In this document: positions 19,159 to 28,244 of the stretch, one piece after another
How positions within the stretch are numbered: position 1 is the stretch's first letter
Layout of the letters: every line of letters starts with the position of its first letter
NCBI RefSeq assembly: GCF_000413935.1
Contig: NZ_KE340379.1
Location: 387,205-451,204 of the forward strand
Source of the DNA: Acinetobacter colistiniresistens
Lineage (GTDB): Bacteria > Pseudomonadota > Gammaproteobacteria > Pseudomonadales > Moraxellaceae
DNA: 64,000 nt
Direction of reading: 5' to 3'
The notes under the pieces: model-generated
Told to the model about the DNA's origin: nothing
Seen by the model: only the letters and a program-made list of their open reading frames with translations
The model's database searches: none
Translations under genes and position numbers: made by a program

Positions 19159-20103
19159 ATGAAAAATATTTTATTTATTTCTGCCATTTTGATTCAAATA
19201 CCGAGTTATAGCCTCGCCAATGATTCAACGGGTTATGTTGGTACAGGTGGCGTTGCCTATCTTAAAAATGCACAGATTGCGATGCAAAGTGAAGAGCTAT
19301 TTATTAGCAAAAAGTTGATTAAGGTCAATTACCTGTATAAAAATTTAAGTTCCCAAGATGTGACGGAAACTATTTTATTTCCCTTACCCCGTATTGATAA
19401 CTTCTTTGAAGCAGATTTTGCCCATACGGAAGCCTTGTTAAAAAGCTTTAAAATTATTGTCGATGGTAAAAATATTCAACCAGAAATGCATGTGCGCACT
19501 TTTATTCAAAAGGACGAAAAGTCTCCGCTGATTGATGCAACAGATCTATTTAAACAATGCGGTTTTAGCCAAACAGAGATGCTTAATCCCTGGGTTCGTA
19601 ACAATGATGACTCTGTCTATTATGTAGATAAATTAAAGCAATGTAAGCAGCCAAAAATGCAGAAAATTTTGGCTAATTTTAAACCAGATGATGAAATTCC
19701 ATGGTCATCTCAAGTAATTTATAGTTGGAAGCAAACCTTTAAAGCCAATGCGTTGACTAAAATTCAGCATCAATATCAACCTTTGGTAGGTGGTTCGGTT
19801 GCCCTATATCCTGATGAATATAATCAGAACTTTTGTATGGATGCACAATTTAAGCAGGGCTTAAAAAAAGCCAAAGCAGAAAATTCACCGTTTAATGCGT
19901 TGAGCTACATTTTGACCACAGGTGCCAATTGGGCCAAACCGATTGAAAATTTTAAGTTGACCATTGAGCGCGATAAAAATGAGCTGGTTTCATTTTGCTG
20001 GGATGGCAAAGTTGAAAAAATCAGCCCAACCCAATTTCAAATGAGCAAGCACAGTTTTATTCCAAAGCGGGATTTGGACATTATCTTTGTCAGGGTGAAA
20101 TAA
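19159..20103 (+). CDS. DUF4424-family secreted protein
   Basis: A protein of 314 residues with a cleavable signal peptide (hydrophobic residues 3-19, probable cut after SLAN or nearby) and a DUF4424-like body. It begins NDSTGYVGTGGVAYLKNAQIAMQSEEL and includes the family pattern of an early beta-rich segment (LFISKKLIKVNYLYKN and TILFPLPRID). It contains several Cys residues (QCGF, LKQC, NFCMD, SFCWD) that may form disulphides in the periplasm. The function of the family is unknown. It stands alone ahead of the LysR gene of the 5-oxoproline cluster, with about 100 bp between them. Confidence 0.75.
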   Translation: MKNILFISAILIQIPSYSLANDSTGYVGTGGVAYLKNAQIAMQSEELFISKKLIKVNYLYKNLSSQDVTETILFPLPRIDNFFEADFAHTEALLKSFKIIVDGKNIQPEMHVRTFIQKDEKSPLIDATDLFKQCGFSQTEMLNPWVRNNDDSVYYVDKLKQCKQPKMQKILANFKPDDEIPWSSQVIYSWKQTFKANALTKIQHQYQPLVGGSVALYPDEYNQNFCMDAQFKQGLKKAKAENSPFNALSYILTTGANWAKPIENFKLTIERDKNELVSFCWDGKVEKISPTQFQMSKHSFIPKRDLDIIFVRVK

Positions 20104-20210
20104 GCCAGTCGCAAAATCTGCTTCAAGAAAAATCAATAAATAGGTAGCTTAATCAGGCGGATCACTCTCATACTATATAGCAAGAAAAGGATAGCGAGCT
20201 TTGGTTTAAA

Positions 20211-21122
20211 GTGAATTTAAAGAATCTTGAAGCATTTTACTGGGTGGTGACGCTGAATAGTTTTAATAAGGCAGCGATCAAATTACAGACCACTCAGCCA
20301 GCAGTTTCACAAAAAATCACCGCCATTGAAAACGAGTTAGGATTTAAAGTCTTAGATCGAAGCTTTCGCCAGCTTAAACCCACGCATAAGGGCATGACCT
20401 TATTTAAATATGCTGAAAAGTTAATGCGTTTAGAAACTGAACTCATTGCGGAATTAACGGAAAATCAGCATCTGACCGGTACAATCCGCTTGGGTGTTTC
20501 AGAAACTATTGTCTATACCTGGTTGGTCGAATATATCGAGAAGGTTCAGCAAGAATTCCCTAAAGTGTCTGTAGAAATTGTGGTTGATCTGACCCCGAAT
20601 TTACAAGAAGGTGTACGCACAGGTGATCTGGACATGGCTTTTTTGCTGGGACCAACATTGGCGTTTGAGTGTATTGAACAGGCGCTTTGTGATTTTGAAC
20701 TCAGCTTTTTGGCTTCACCCTCATTTAAAGGTGGGGTTGGGCAAATGTCATTGAAAACCCTGATGTCGCATACGATCTTAACCTATCCCAAAATTACCTA
20801 TCCCTATAAAGAACTTAAAGCAAAAATGAAAGAACAGGGGCTTGATGAGCCACTTTCGATTACTAGTTACTCCTTAGCAACACTTTTACGTCTTGCTGAG
20901 CAAGGTTTAGGGATTGCCGTGGTACCGACGCTAACGGCTTTAAAAGAAATTACCGATGGTCGCTTGGAAATACTAAACACCCCAATTCAGTTAAAGACCT
21001 TTCATTTTACCTCGATTTATATTCAAGGGAATGATGCTGTTTTAAAAGAGAAATTAACCGATGTCGCTGTGATGGTCTCGGAAAGTGCGATGCAAAGACT
21101 GAATCAACACATCAAAAAATAG
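20211..21122 (+). CDS. LysR-family regulator beside the 5-oxoproline cluster
   Basis: Transcription regulator of 303 residues starting at a GTG. The N-terminal winged helix reads LEAFYWVVTLNSFNKAAIKL then TTQPAVSQKITAIENELGF, with the effector-binding domain from about residue 90. It lies upstream of, and in the same direction as, the NRAMP-pxpA-DUF1445-pxpBC-accC cluster, with a 363-bp gap, so it is a natural candidate for its regulator, although LysR genes are more often divergent from their targets. The inducer is unknown; 5-oxoproline or a related acid is a guess from context. Confidence 0.88.
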   Translation: MNLKNLEAFYWVVTLNSFNKAAIKLQTTQPAVSQKITAIENELGFKVLDRSFRQLKPTHKGMTLFKYAEKLMRLETELIAELTENQHLTGTIRLGVSETIVYTWLVEYIEKVQQEFPKVSVEIVVDLTPNLQEGVRTGDLDMAFLLGPTLAFECIEQALCDFELSFLASPSFKGGVGQMSLKTLMSHTILTYPKITYPYKELKAKMKEQGLDEPLSITSYSLATLLRLAEQGLGIAVVPTLTALKEITDGRLEILNTPIQLKTFHFTSIYIQGNDAVLKEKLTDVAVMVSESAMQRLNQHIKK

Positions 21123-21485
21123 AAGCTGATTCATTTACTTTGCAGTGTATTTCTCTGCTCTAGAACAAGGTCATTTGTTGGATAAGCCATAAAAGCAGCT
21201 TATGGAATGTTATAAGTAAAATTTATATTGAAAAATATTAAAAATAAAAAGTTAATAAATTCATATCCTTATTTTAAATTTGTTCTGTAAAAAGTCGTAT
21301 TGTCCAGCTGACTTGCTTATGTTCTTATTCTAAATGGAAGATTTGATTACCCATCGCGTTGTGGGAAAACAGGGAATCTTTGTGATTTAAAAGGATTAAA
21401 GAAGATCGTTTGTAAATAAAATGATGCTCTTGGATCAAGTTAAAAATCGCGTTATTGAGCTCAAATGGATGAGGAACGCATAAAT
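21123..21485 (+). promoter_or_regulatory. Leader region of the 5-oxoproline cluster
   Basis: A gap of 363 bp, strongly AT-rich in its middle part (21205-21300), with no convincing gene. GAGGAA at 21471 is the ribosome site for the ATG at 21486. It probably contains the operon promoter and LysR sites, but I cannot place them exactly. Confidence 0.45.
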
Positions 21486-22718
21486 ATGTCTTTACTGAAG
21501 TCTTCTTTTCTATCAGATCGCCAATGGGCCATCGTCGCCTCAATATTTATGATGGCAACTTCGGCAATGGGGCCTGGATTTTTAACCCAAACCGCTGTAT
21601 TTACGGTGAAGTTAGGTGCCGCATTTGGGTTTGCCATTTTAGTTTCAATTTTGATTGATTATGTGGTTCAACAAAACATTTGGCGTGTAGTGACCCTCAC
21701 GCAAATGCGTGCATCCGATATTGCCAATAAGGCTTTACCGGGCAGTGGTTATCTGCTCGCGTTTCTGGTGATTCTAGGCGGTTTCTTCTTTAGCATTGGA
21801 AATATTGCAGGCGCTGCATTAGGTCTCAATGCGCTATTTGGTATGGATACCAAGTGGGGCGGAATATTAAGTGGTGCCTTGGCGATTTTGATTTTTGCTT
21901 CAAGAAAAGCCACGCTTGCGATGGATAAAAGCATGATCGTATTGGGACTGCTGAAAATTATCCTGATCATCATTGTGGCTGTGATTGTAATGCCGCCTGT
22001 TGGACAAGCGGTACAGCAAACCTTTGCGCCAGACCAAATTGATTTTGCCATTATTACCACCATTGTCGGTGGTACGGTTGGGGGTTATATCTGCTATGCA
22101 GGTGCACACCGTTTACTGGATAAAGGTGCTGTTGGCCCTGAAAATATTGATGAAGTAGCCAAAGCAGCGACTAAAGGCATTGTGGTGGTTGGCATCATGC
22201 GTTATGTGCTTTTTTTAGCATTTTTGGGGGTGGTGGTCAGTGGAGCAAGCATTGATCTAGCCAGTCATAATGCCAATCCAGCAGCTCAAGCATTCCAATA
22301 TGCAGCAGGTACATTTGGTTATAAATTATTTGGCCTGATCTTTTGGGCAGCGGGTATTAGTAGCACTATTGGCGCAGCTTATACATCTGTTTCATTCTTT
22401 AGTGCATTCAAAAAGAATCTCAGTCCTAAGCAAAGTAATTACACCACGATTAGCTTCATTGCCTTGGCTTTATTACTGTATGTGGTATTAGGGGCAACCC
22501 CAGCAGGTCTATTGATTTTTGTTGGTGGGTTTAATGGTTTAGTCTTGCCGATTGGATTGACAATTTTTGTCTATGTTGCGGCTTGCCGTAGAGACTTGAT
22601 GGGCAATTATAATTATCCGAAATGGTTAATTATTCTAGGTGCACTCACCTGTGTATTGACGTGGTGGATGGGCTATATGTCATTTACGACCGTATTTAAC
22701 TATTTGACCAAACTTTAA
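21486..22718 (+). CDS. NRAMP-family transporter of the pxp cluster
   Basis: Inner-membrane protein of about 410 residues with roughly 11 transmembrane segments and NRAMP-superfamily character (early MGPGFLTQTAVFTVKLGAAF, related to YcsG of Bacillus). An earlier ATG at 21465 is in frame, but GAGGAA nine bases before the ATG at 21486 decides the start. The canonical metal-binding DPGN motif of true manganese transporters is replaced here by GPGFLTQ, so a metal substrate is doubtful. Its place as first gene of the pxp cluster suggests it imports the organic substrate of the pathway (inference). Confidence 0.82.
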   Translation: MSLLKSSFLSDRQWAIVASIFMMATSAMGPGFLTQTAVFTVKLGAAFGFAILVSILIDYVVQQNIWRVVTLTQMRASDIANKALPGSGYLLAFLVILGGFFFSIGNIAGAALGLNALFGMDTKWGGILSGALAILIFASRKATLAMDKSMIVLGLLKIILIIIVAVIVMPPVGQAVQQTFAPDQIDFAIITTIVGGTVGGYICYAGAHRLLDKGAVGPENIDEVAKAATKGIVVVGIMRYVLFLAFLGVVVSGASIDLASHNANPAAQAFQYAAGTFGYKLFGLIFWAAGISSTIGAAYTSVSFFSAFKKNLSPKQSNYTTISFIALALLLYVVLGATPAGLLIFVGGFNGLVLPIGLTIFVYVAACRRDLMGNYNYPKWLIILGALTCVLTWWMGYMSFTTVFNYLTKL

Positions 22719-22753
22719 GCCAGATAATCGTATAGCGAAAAAGGAATACTGCC

Positions 22754-23518
22754 ATGTTTGTAGATTTAAACAGTGATTTGGGCGAAAGCTTTGGCTCATG
22801 GAAAATGGGCAATGATGACCAGATTTTACCTGTGGTGAGCAGTGCCAATATTGCATGTGGTTTTCATGCAGGTGACCCGCTTGGCATTTTAAAAACAGTG
22901 CGTAAAGCCGTTGAACTGGGTGTCACGATCGGTGCACATGTGTCTTATCCAGATTTGGTTGGTTTTGGCCGCCGTAATATGGATGTGTCACGTGACGAAC
23001 TGATTGCTGATGTGCTTTACCAAATTTCAGCACTGGATGGTTTGGCAAAAGTGGCGGGCTCAAAAGTGCAATATGTTAAACCACATGGCGCACTTTACAA
23101 CACCATTGCCCATGATCAAGCTCAGGCTGCCGCAGTGATTGATGCGATTAAAATGTATCACCCTGAACTGGTTCTAGTGGCTTTGGCCGGTTCAAACTTG
23201 GTCGAGCAGGCACGTGCTGCGGGTTTAAAAGTGGTGTCGGAAGCATTCGCAGACCGAGCTTATAACAGTGATGGTTCACTGGTGTCTCGTCGTTTAGACG
23301 GTGCGGTTTTACACGACTCGGCATTTGTGGCCAGTCGTGTGGTATCCATGCTGAAAAATGGTGGAGTAGAGTCAATTGATGGTGTATTTACTCCCATTCA
23401 GGCTGACACCATTTGCCTACATGGTGACACCGATGGCGCTTTAGAAATGTCAGCAGCGATTAAAGCAGAACTACTAAAACACAAGATTGAAATCCGCCCG
23501 TTTGTAAATAAAGTATAA
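22754..23518 (+). CDS. pxpA: 5-oxoprolinase subunit PxpA (LamB/YcsF family)
   Basis: A LamB/YcsF-family protein of 254 residues, the normal length. It begins with the signature [16 protein letters not shown] and continues with [13 protein letters not shown] and [16 protein letters not shown], all conserved in Pxp[14 protein letters not shown] and [17 protein letters not shown] are further family motifs. In E. coli and Bacillus, PxpA works with PxpB and PxpC as an ATP-dependent 5-oxoprolinase that turns 5-oxoproline into glutamate. Here PxpB and PxpC are fused two genes downstream. Start codon with AAGGAATA upstream. Confidence 0.93.
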   Translation: MFVDLNSDLGESFGSWKMGNDDQILPVVSSANIACGFHAGDPLGILKTVRKAVELGVTIGAHVSYPDLVGFGRRNMDVSRDELIADVLYQISALDGLAKVAGSKVQYVKPHGALYNTIAHDQAQAAAVIDAIKMYHPELVLVALAGSNLVEQARAAGLKVVSEAFADRAYNSDGSLVSRRLDGAVLHDSAFVASRVVSMLKNGGVESIDGVFTPIQADTICLHGDTDGALEMSAAIKAELLKHKIEIRPFVNKV

Positions 23519-23529
23519 GGATGAGCACC

Positions 23530-24336
23530 ATGTATAAGGATATTAAAGTCGACCCAGCTCAGCTTGAAGCCGCTTTAGATGCACGCTTAAAAATCCGTGC
23601 TGGTTTTGATCAGCCGACAGCAGGCATGGCTGCGGGTATGACGCAGGTGAATATGATTTCGGTACCGAAAGCGTGGGCCTATGACTTTTTGCTCTATGCA
23701 CATCGTAATCCACAAAGCTGTCCAGTGTTGGATGTGCTCGAAGAAGGCATTTATGCAACCAAGCTTGCTGCAGACTCAGATATTAGAACCGATTTCCCGC
23801 GTTATCGCATTTGGAAAGAGGGCGAAATGGTCGATGAAGTGACCGATGCCAGTGAGATTTATCATGCACATCCTGATTTGGTGACTTTCTTGATTGGTTG
23901 TAGTTTTTCTTTTGAAACTGCTCTGCAAGAAGCGGGGATTGAAGTTCGTCATATTCAGGATAAGACCAATGTGCCAATGTATCTGAGTAATATCCAGTGC
24001 CAGCCCGCAGGGCGTATTTCAGGCAATATGGTGGTTTCCATGCGACCCATTCCGTCACATCAAATTAGTGAAGCGGTAAAAATTACAGCGCGTATGCCGA
24101 GTGTGCATGGGGCACCCGTACATATTGGACATCCTGAAAGCTTAGGCATTAGCGATGTAAATCAACCCGACTTTGGTGAGGCCTCCCGGATCGAAGCAGG
24201 TGAAATTCCAGTGTTTTGGGCCTGTGGAGTCACTCCACAAGCGGCAGTGATGAACTCTAAAATTCCTTTTGCAATTAGCCATGCACCCGGCCATATGTTG
24301 ATTACCGACATTCCTGACCGTGCTTGGATGGGCTAA
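23530..24336 (+). CDS. DUF1445 putative hydro-lyase (YcsI/UPF0317 family)
   Basis: A protein of about 268 residues of the D-glutamate cyclase/hydro-lyase family (DUF1445, YcsI). Visible family features are the early [24 protein letters not shown] region ([12 protein letters not shown] then PKAWAYDF), [32 protein letters not shown] and the C-terminal [13 protein letters not shown] with [12 protein letters not shown]. An in-frame ATG at 23521 is only a few bases after AAGG, so the ATG at 23530 fits the ribosome site better. Relatives of this family are linked to D-glutamate/5-oxoproline chemistry, which suits its position between pxpA and pxpBC. Confidence 0.88.
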   Translation: MYKDIKVDPAQLEAALDARLKIRAGFDQPTAGMAAGMTQVNMISVPKAWAYDFLLYAHRNPQSCPVLDVLEEGIYATKLAADSDIRTDFPRYRIWKEGEMVDEVTDASEIYHAHPDLVTFLIGCSFSFETALQEAGIEVRHIQDKTNVPMYLSNIQCQPAGRISGNMVVSMRPIPSHQISEAVKITARMPSVHGAPVHIGHPESLGISDVNQPDFGEASRIEAGEIPVFWACGVTPQAAVMNSKIPFAISHAPGHMLITDIPDRAWMG

Positions 24337-24369
24337 TTGGAATAAAGAACCATTAAAAAGGATAAGCAA

Positions 24370-25956
24370 ATGCGTTTTTTATCGGTAAACGCCGACTGTT
24401 TCCTGATTGAGCTTGCAAGCCTAGAAGAAACTTTGGCCTTGTACAATACATTGCAAAACACGCCATTGAATGGAATTAAAGACCTAGTCCCTGCTGCCAA
24501 AACAATTTTGGTTTTTTTTAACGAGATCGAAACCAACTTTAAAACGCTGGTTGCTTTAATTCAGAGCCTCAAAGTTGATGCTGGATTTGAGCGTAGTGGT
24601 CAAGCTGTGATTGTGCCGATTCGTTACGATGGTGAAGACCTTGCACAGGTGGCTGACTTGCAAGGGTTATCTGTTGCCGATGTGATTAGAAAACATCAAC
24701 AAAGCGTGTGGAATGTGGCTTTTATTGGTTTTGCGCCGGGCTTTGCTTATATGAGCAGTCCTGACCGACCTTTTACCGATATTCCACGCTTAACGGTTCC
24801 ACGTAAAAAAATACCTGCAGGCTCGTTAGGCTTGGCTGGGAGATATTCTGGTATTTATCCGAAAGACAGTCCGGGTGGCTGGCAACTGATTGGCACCACA
24901 ACAGAAAAAATGTGGGATTTAGAGCGAAAAAATCCAGCGCTCTTGTTGCCGGGCATGACGGTACATTTTAAAGATGTCACGCATCGTCCAACAACGGTGA
25001 ATGTACCTCAACAGATCACGCGTATGGTTGAACCGAAACAATCGGTGCCACTGTTTAGCATCACTATGCCTAGTCTACAGATGCTGATTCAGGATGAAGG
25101 GCGCTTTAACCAGACCAAGATTGGTGTTGGGGTTGCAGGGGCAATGGATGTATCTGCGATGCACAGTGCCAATCGTCTTGTGGGGAATCCAACTGATACG
25201 CCTGTGATTGAGGTTTTAAATGGTGGCTTAAAGGCCAAACTGCAGCATGCCGCCGTAATTGCAGTGACAGGCGGCATCTCAAAAATTCGTGTGAAATTTG
25301 CCGATGGTCAAACTGCAGATTTTGCTAGTTATCAGCTCATTGATCTGGATGACGGTGATGAGTTTCACATTCAGCCGCCTACAGCGGGACTTAGAAACTA
25401 TCTTGCCGTTCGTGGTGGCATTGAGGTTCAATCTGTTTTAGACAGTGCTTCATTTGATAGTTTGGCTGTGCTAGGGCCAGAACCGTTAAAACTTGGTGAT
25501 ACCATTTATCAAGGACAGGCCAAGGTCATCAATATCAGCATTAACGAAGTGGCTCAACTGAATCTGCCCAAAGTCGGTGATCTAGTTGAGCTCGATATTG
25601 TGATGGGTCCACGCACCGATTGGTTTGAACAAGACAGTATAGACCTGCTATGTCAGCAGGAATGGTTGGTGACCAATGAAAGCAATCGCGTTGGACTCAG
25701 ACTGTCAGGCGCTGAACCTTTAACCCGCAAAATTAGCCATGAACTGGAAAGTGAAGGTGCGTGCATTGGTGCTTTGCAGATACCACCGAGTGGTCAACCA
25801 GTTTTGTTTATGAATGATCACCCTTTAACGGGTGGATATCCCGTCATTGCTGCGGTTGCGAAACACCATTGGAATTTGGTGGCACAGATTCCTGCGGGTT
25901 GCCGTATCCAATTTAAAAAAATTGCCGAATTGACAGATTTTGAGAATAAAAGATGA
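24370..25956 (+). CDS. Fused 5-oxoprolinase subunits PxpB-PxpC (KipI-KipA)
   Basis: A 528-residue fusion. Residues 1 to about 220 match the KipI/PxpB allophanate hydrolase subunit 1 domain (IGFAPGFAYMSSPDR, PRKKIPAGSLGLAGRYSGI). Residues from about 228 match the KipA/PxpC biotin-dependent carboxyltransferase-like domain (SLQMLIQDEGRFN, GVGVAGAMDVSAMHSANRLVG, NYLAVRGGI, SNRVGLRLSG, MNDHPLTGGYPVIA). In E. coli these are two separate proteins. The fusion shows that the two halves act in a fixed ratio. The stop overlaps the start of the biotin carboxylase gene, so the two gene products probably act together. Confidence 0.93.
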   Translation: MRFLSVNADCFLIELASLEETLALYNTLQNTPLNGIKDLVPAAKTILVFFNEIETNFKTLVALIQSLKVDAGFERSGQAVIVPIRYDGEDLAQVADLQGLSVADVIRKHQQSVWNVAFIGFAPGFAYMSSPDRPFTDIPRLTVPRKKIPAGSLGLAGRYSGIYPKDSPGGWQLIGTTTEKMWDLERKNPALLLPGMTVHFKDVTHRPTTVNVPQQITRMVEPKQSVPLFSITMPSLQMLIQDEGRFNQTKIGVGVAGAMDVSAMHSANRLVGNPTDTPVIEVLNGGLKAKLQHAAVIAVTGGISKIRVKFADGQTADFASYQLIDLDDGDEFHIQPPTAGLRNYLAVRGGIEVQSVLDSASFDSLAVLGPEPLKLGDTIYQGQAKVINISINEVAQLNLPKVGDLVELDIVMGPRTDWFEQDSIDLLCQQEWLVTNESNRVGLRLSGAEPLTRKISHELESEGACIGALQIPPSGQPVLFMNDHPLTGGYPVIAAVAKHHWNLVAQIPAGCRIQFKKIAELTDFENKR

Positions 25957-27674
25957 AAACTGAAAAATTATTGATTGCCAATCGTGGTGAAATTGCCGTC
26001 CGTATTATTCATGCTTGCCGTGATATGGGCATTGCATCGGTCGCACTATATGCCGATGACGACATTGGCAGTATGCATGTCGAGCTTGCCGATGAGGCTT
26101 GGGGCTTGGCTGGTGCGACTGCTAGTGAAACCTATTTAAACATTGCGGCCATTATCGAGATTGCAAAAAAATCCCAAGCGACCATGGTGCATCCGGGTTA
26201 TGGCTTTTTATCTGAACGTGCCGAATTTGCCCAAGCGGTACTTGATGCGGGCTTAAAATGGGTAGGGCCATCTCCAAGCGCGATTGAAAAACTGGGGGAT
26301 AAAATTGAAGCGCGTAAAATAGCCGCTTCAGTCGGTGCACCTTTGGTTCACGGGACGCAAGACCCGCTCAACAATGCTGATGAAGCTTTGGATTTTGCCA
26401 AACAATTTGGTTTACCGGTTGCGATTAAAGCCGCATTTGGTGGTGGCGGTCGAGGTTTAAAAGTGGCTTGGAAACTTGAAGAAGTCAAAGAGCTGTATGA
26501 TTCGGCGGTACGTGAGGCCAAAGCTGCTTTTGGTCGTGGTGAATGTTTTGTCGAGCAGTATTTAGATCAACCCCGTCATGTTGAAGCTCAAGTGATTGCC
26601 GATCAACATGGCAATATTGTGGTGCTAGGGACACGTGATTGTTCATTGCAACGCCGTAACCAGAAGTTAGTCGAAGAAGCACCTGCACCATTTATTAGTG
26701 ATGAGACTTACCAACAAATTTTACACTCGGCAAAAAATATCTGTCAGGCAGCCAATTATGTCGGCGCAGGCACAGTTGAATATTTATTGAGCCGTGATGG
26801 AAAGCTATCATTTTTAGAAGTAAACACTCGTTTGCAAGTTGAGCATCCTGTCACTGAAGAAACCGCAAACGTGGATTTAGTGGTAGAACAAATCCGTGTT
26901 GCACAAGGTCATGAACTTTCGATTAAAGAGACACCCAAAGCACAAGGTCATGCCATTGAGTTTCGTATCAATGCGGAAGACCCAGCACGCGGTTTTATTC
27001 CAGCATTTGGCGTATTGAGCTTGTTTGAAGCACCCTTTGGTCATGGTGTGCGAGTCGATACAGGCGTTCGCACGGGCTCATTGGTCTCTAGTCATTTTGA
27101 CTCACTCATGGCAAAACTGATTGTGACTGGCCCAACCCGTGAGGTTGCGATTGCTCGTGCCAAACGTGCCTTAAAGCAATTTAAAATTGAAGGGGTTGCC
27201 TCGGTTCTAGACTTTCATCGTGCGGTACTCAATGAGCCTGACTTTACAGATGAATTTAATGTACATACCCGCTGGATCGAAAATGACTTTAAACAAGAGT
27301 TAAAGCCAAGCAAGCGCGGTATTCCAAACCATCAACAACCGATGTTGCTCAGTTATATTGAAATTGATGGCAAATTACATCGTTTAGGCTTACCAGCAGG
27401 TATGTTTGCACAAGGTTCAGTAACAACGACAACGCCAGCACAATCTACCGAACCAGAAATACAAGCTGAGCATTTACTTGCACCCATTAGTGGTGTGATT
27501 AGCGCTTGGAAAGTTGCACAGGGTGAACCGGTCACAGAAGGACAAGTGGTGGCCATTATGGAAGCCATGAAAATGGAAGTCCCTGTGTTGGCACATCGCA
27601 GTGGCATAATAAAAAGCATGGCAGAGCAGGGAAGTACCAATCAAGCGGAATCAATTATTGGTTTGATTGAGTGA
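25953..27674 (+). CDS. Biotin carboxylase with C-terminal biotinyl domain
   Basis: A 573-residue protein joining a biotin carboxylase (about residues 1-450) to a biotin carboxyl carrier domain (about 500-573). The carboxylase has ANRGEIAVRIIHACRDMGI, the ATP-grasp glycine loop AAFGGGGRGLKVA, RDCSLQRRNQKLVEEAPAP and EVNTRLQVEHPVTEE. The carrier has the lysine acceptor in VAIMEAMKMEVPV near residue 539. The fused length and its overlap with pxpBC distinguish it from the housekeeping accC. It would carboxylate biotin for a carboxyltransferase; here the only partner nearby is the PxpC half upstream. The true substrate is not known. Confidence 0.93.
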   Translation: MKTEKLLIANRGEIAVRIIHACRDMGIASVALYADDDIGSMHVELADEAWGLAGATASETYLNIAAIIEIAKKSQATMVHPGYGFLSERAEFAQAVLDAGLKWVGPSPSAIEKLGDKIEARKIAASVGAPLVHGTQDPLNNADEALDFAKQFGLPVAIKAAFGGGGRGLKVAWKLEEVKELYDSAVREAKAAFGRGECFVEQYLDQPRHVEAQVIADQHGNIVVLGTRDCSLQRRNQKLVEEAPAPFISDETYQQILHSAKNICQAANYVGAGTVEYLLSRDGKLSFLEVNTRLQVEHPVTEETANVDLVVEQIRVAQGHELSIKETPKAQGHAIEFRINAEDPARGFIPAFGVLSLFEAPFGHGVRVDTGVRTGSLVSSHFDSLMAKLIVTGPTREVAIARAKRALKQFKIEGVASVLDFHRAVLNEPDFTDEFNVHTRWIENDFKQELKPSKRGIPNHQQPMLLSYIEIDGKLHRLGLPAGMFAQGSVTTTTPAQSTEPEIQAEHLLAPISGVISAWKVAQGEPVTEGQVVAIMEAMKMEVPVLAHRSGIIKSMAEQGSTNQAESIIGLIE

Positions 27675-27720
27675 GGTTTGAAATACGTCTTTATTGCTGA
27701 AATTGAAGCGTAGAACGTAT

Positions 27721-27750
27721 AAAAAAGAGGCAATGATTTGCCTCTTTTTT
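27721..27750. terminator. Bidirectional terminator between accC-like gene and pgaD
   Basis: AAAAAAGAGGCAA (27721-27733), loop of four, TTGCCTCTTTTTT (27738-27750). With A and T tracts on both sides it can serve both convergent operons. Confidence 0.9.
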
Positions 27751-27770
27751 ATTTCATAGTGAATGAAGAT

Positions 27771-28244
27771 TTATTTAAGTTCGTAGTCAGCTAACAGACC
27801 TTCATGATCGTAGTGCAGTACAATATTTTTGGAATTCTGAATTTTTGCTAAATCATCCATTGGAATGAAAAAACATTCTGCCAATAAAGATGGACTAACA
27901 TTGTTGATTGTGGTCTTTTCAGTCTTGCGGTAGCGTAACCAATTATAGCTTGCCCATAACAATAAAGAGGTACAGCAAATCGCCACGATCAGTGTTAACC
28001 AGAAGAAATTATGGATCTGTACGCTGATCTGTTCTGCAAAAATATAATTTTTAATTAATTTACCTTGGTAGAGCCATAAAAATATTGCCAATAAGGGTAA
28101 AAAGAGCAGTGTCCAGAGCGTCCAACCGATGCCTTGAAGTAAATAGTGTGCGCCTTTGTTTTTTACATATTGCTGTTGGTCAATATATTCAGGAATATCG
28201 AGTTGTGATTCATCAACAACAATACTTGAATGGAGTGGTTTCAT
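27771..28244 (-). CDS. pgaD: PNAG synthase accessory protein PgaD
   Basis: Small inner-membrane partner of the PgaC synthase, 157 residues. Two strongly hydrophobic segments (about residues 38-60 and 78-100) are separated by a short charged loop, with a charged C-terminal cytoplasmic part (KTEKTTINN onwards). Primary conservation in PgaD is low, so the call relies on the membrane layout and its place as last gene of pgaABCD. In E. coli PgaC and PgaD together bind cyclic di-GMP to activate polymer synthesis. Its start overlaps the pgaC stop by four bases. Confidence 0.85.
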   Translation of the reverse strand: MKPLHSSIVVDESQLDIPEYIDQQQYVKNKGAHYLLQGIGWTLWTLLFLPLLAIFLWLYQGKLIKNYIFAEQISVQIHNFFWLTLIVAICCTSLLLWASYNWLRYRKTEKTTINNVSPSLLAECFFIPMDDLAKIQNSKNIVLHYDHEGLLADYELK

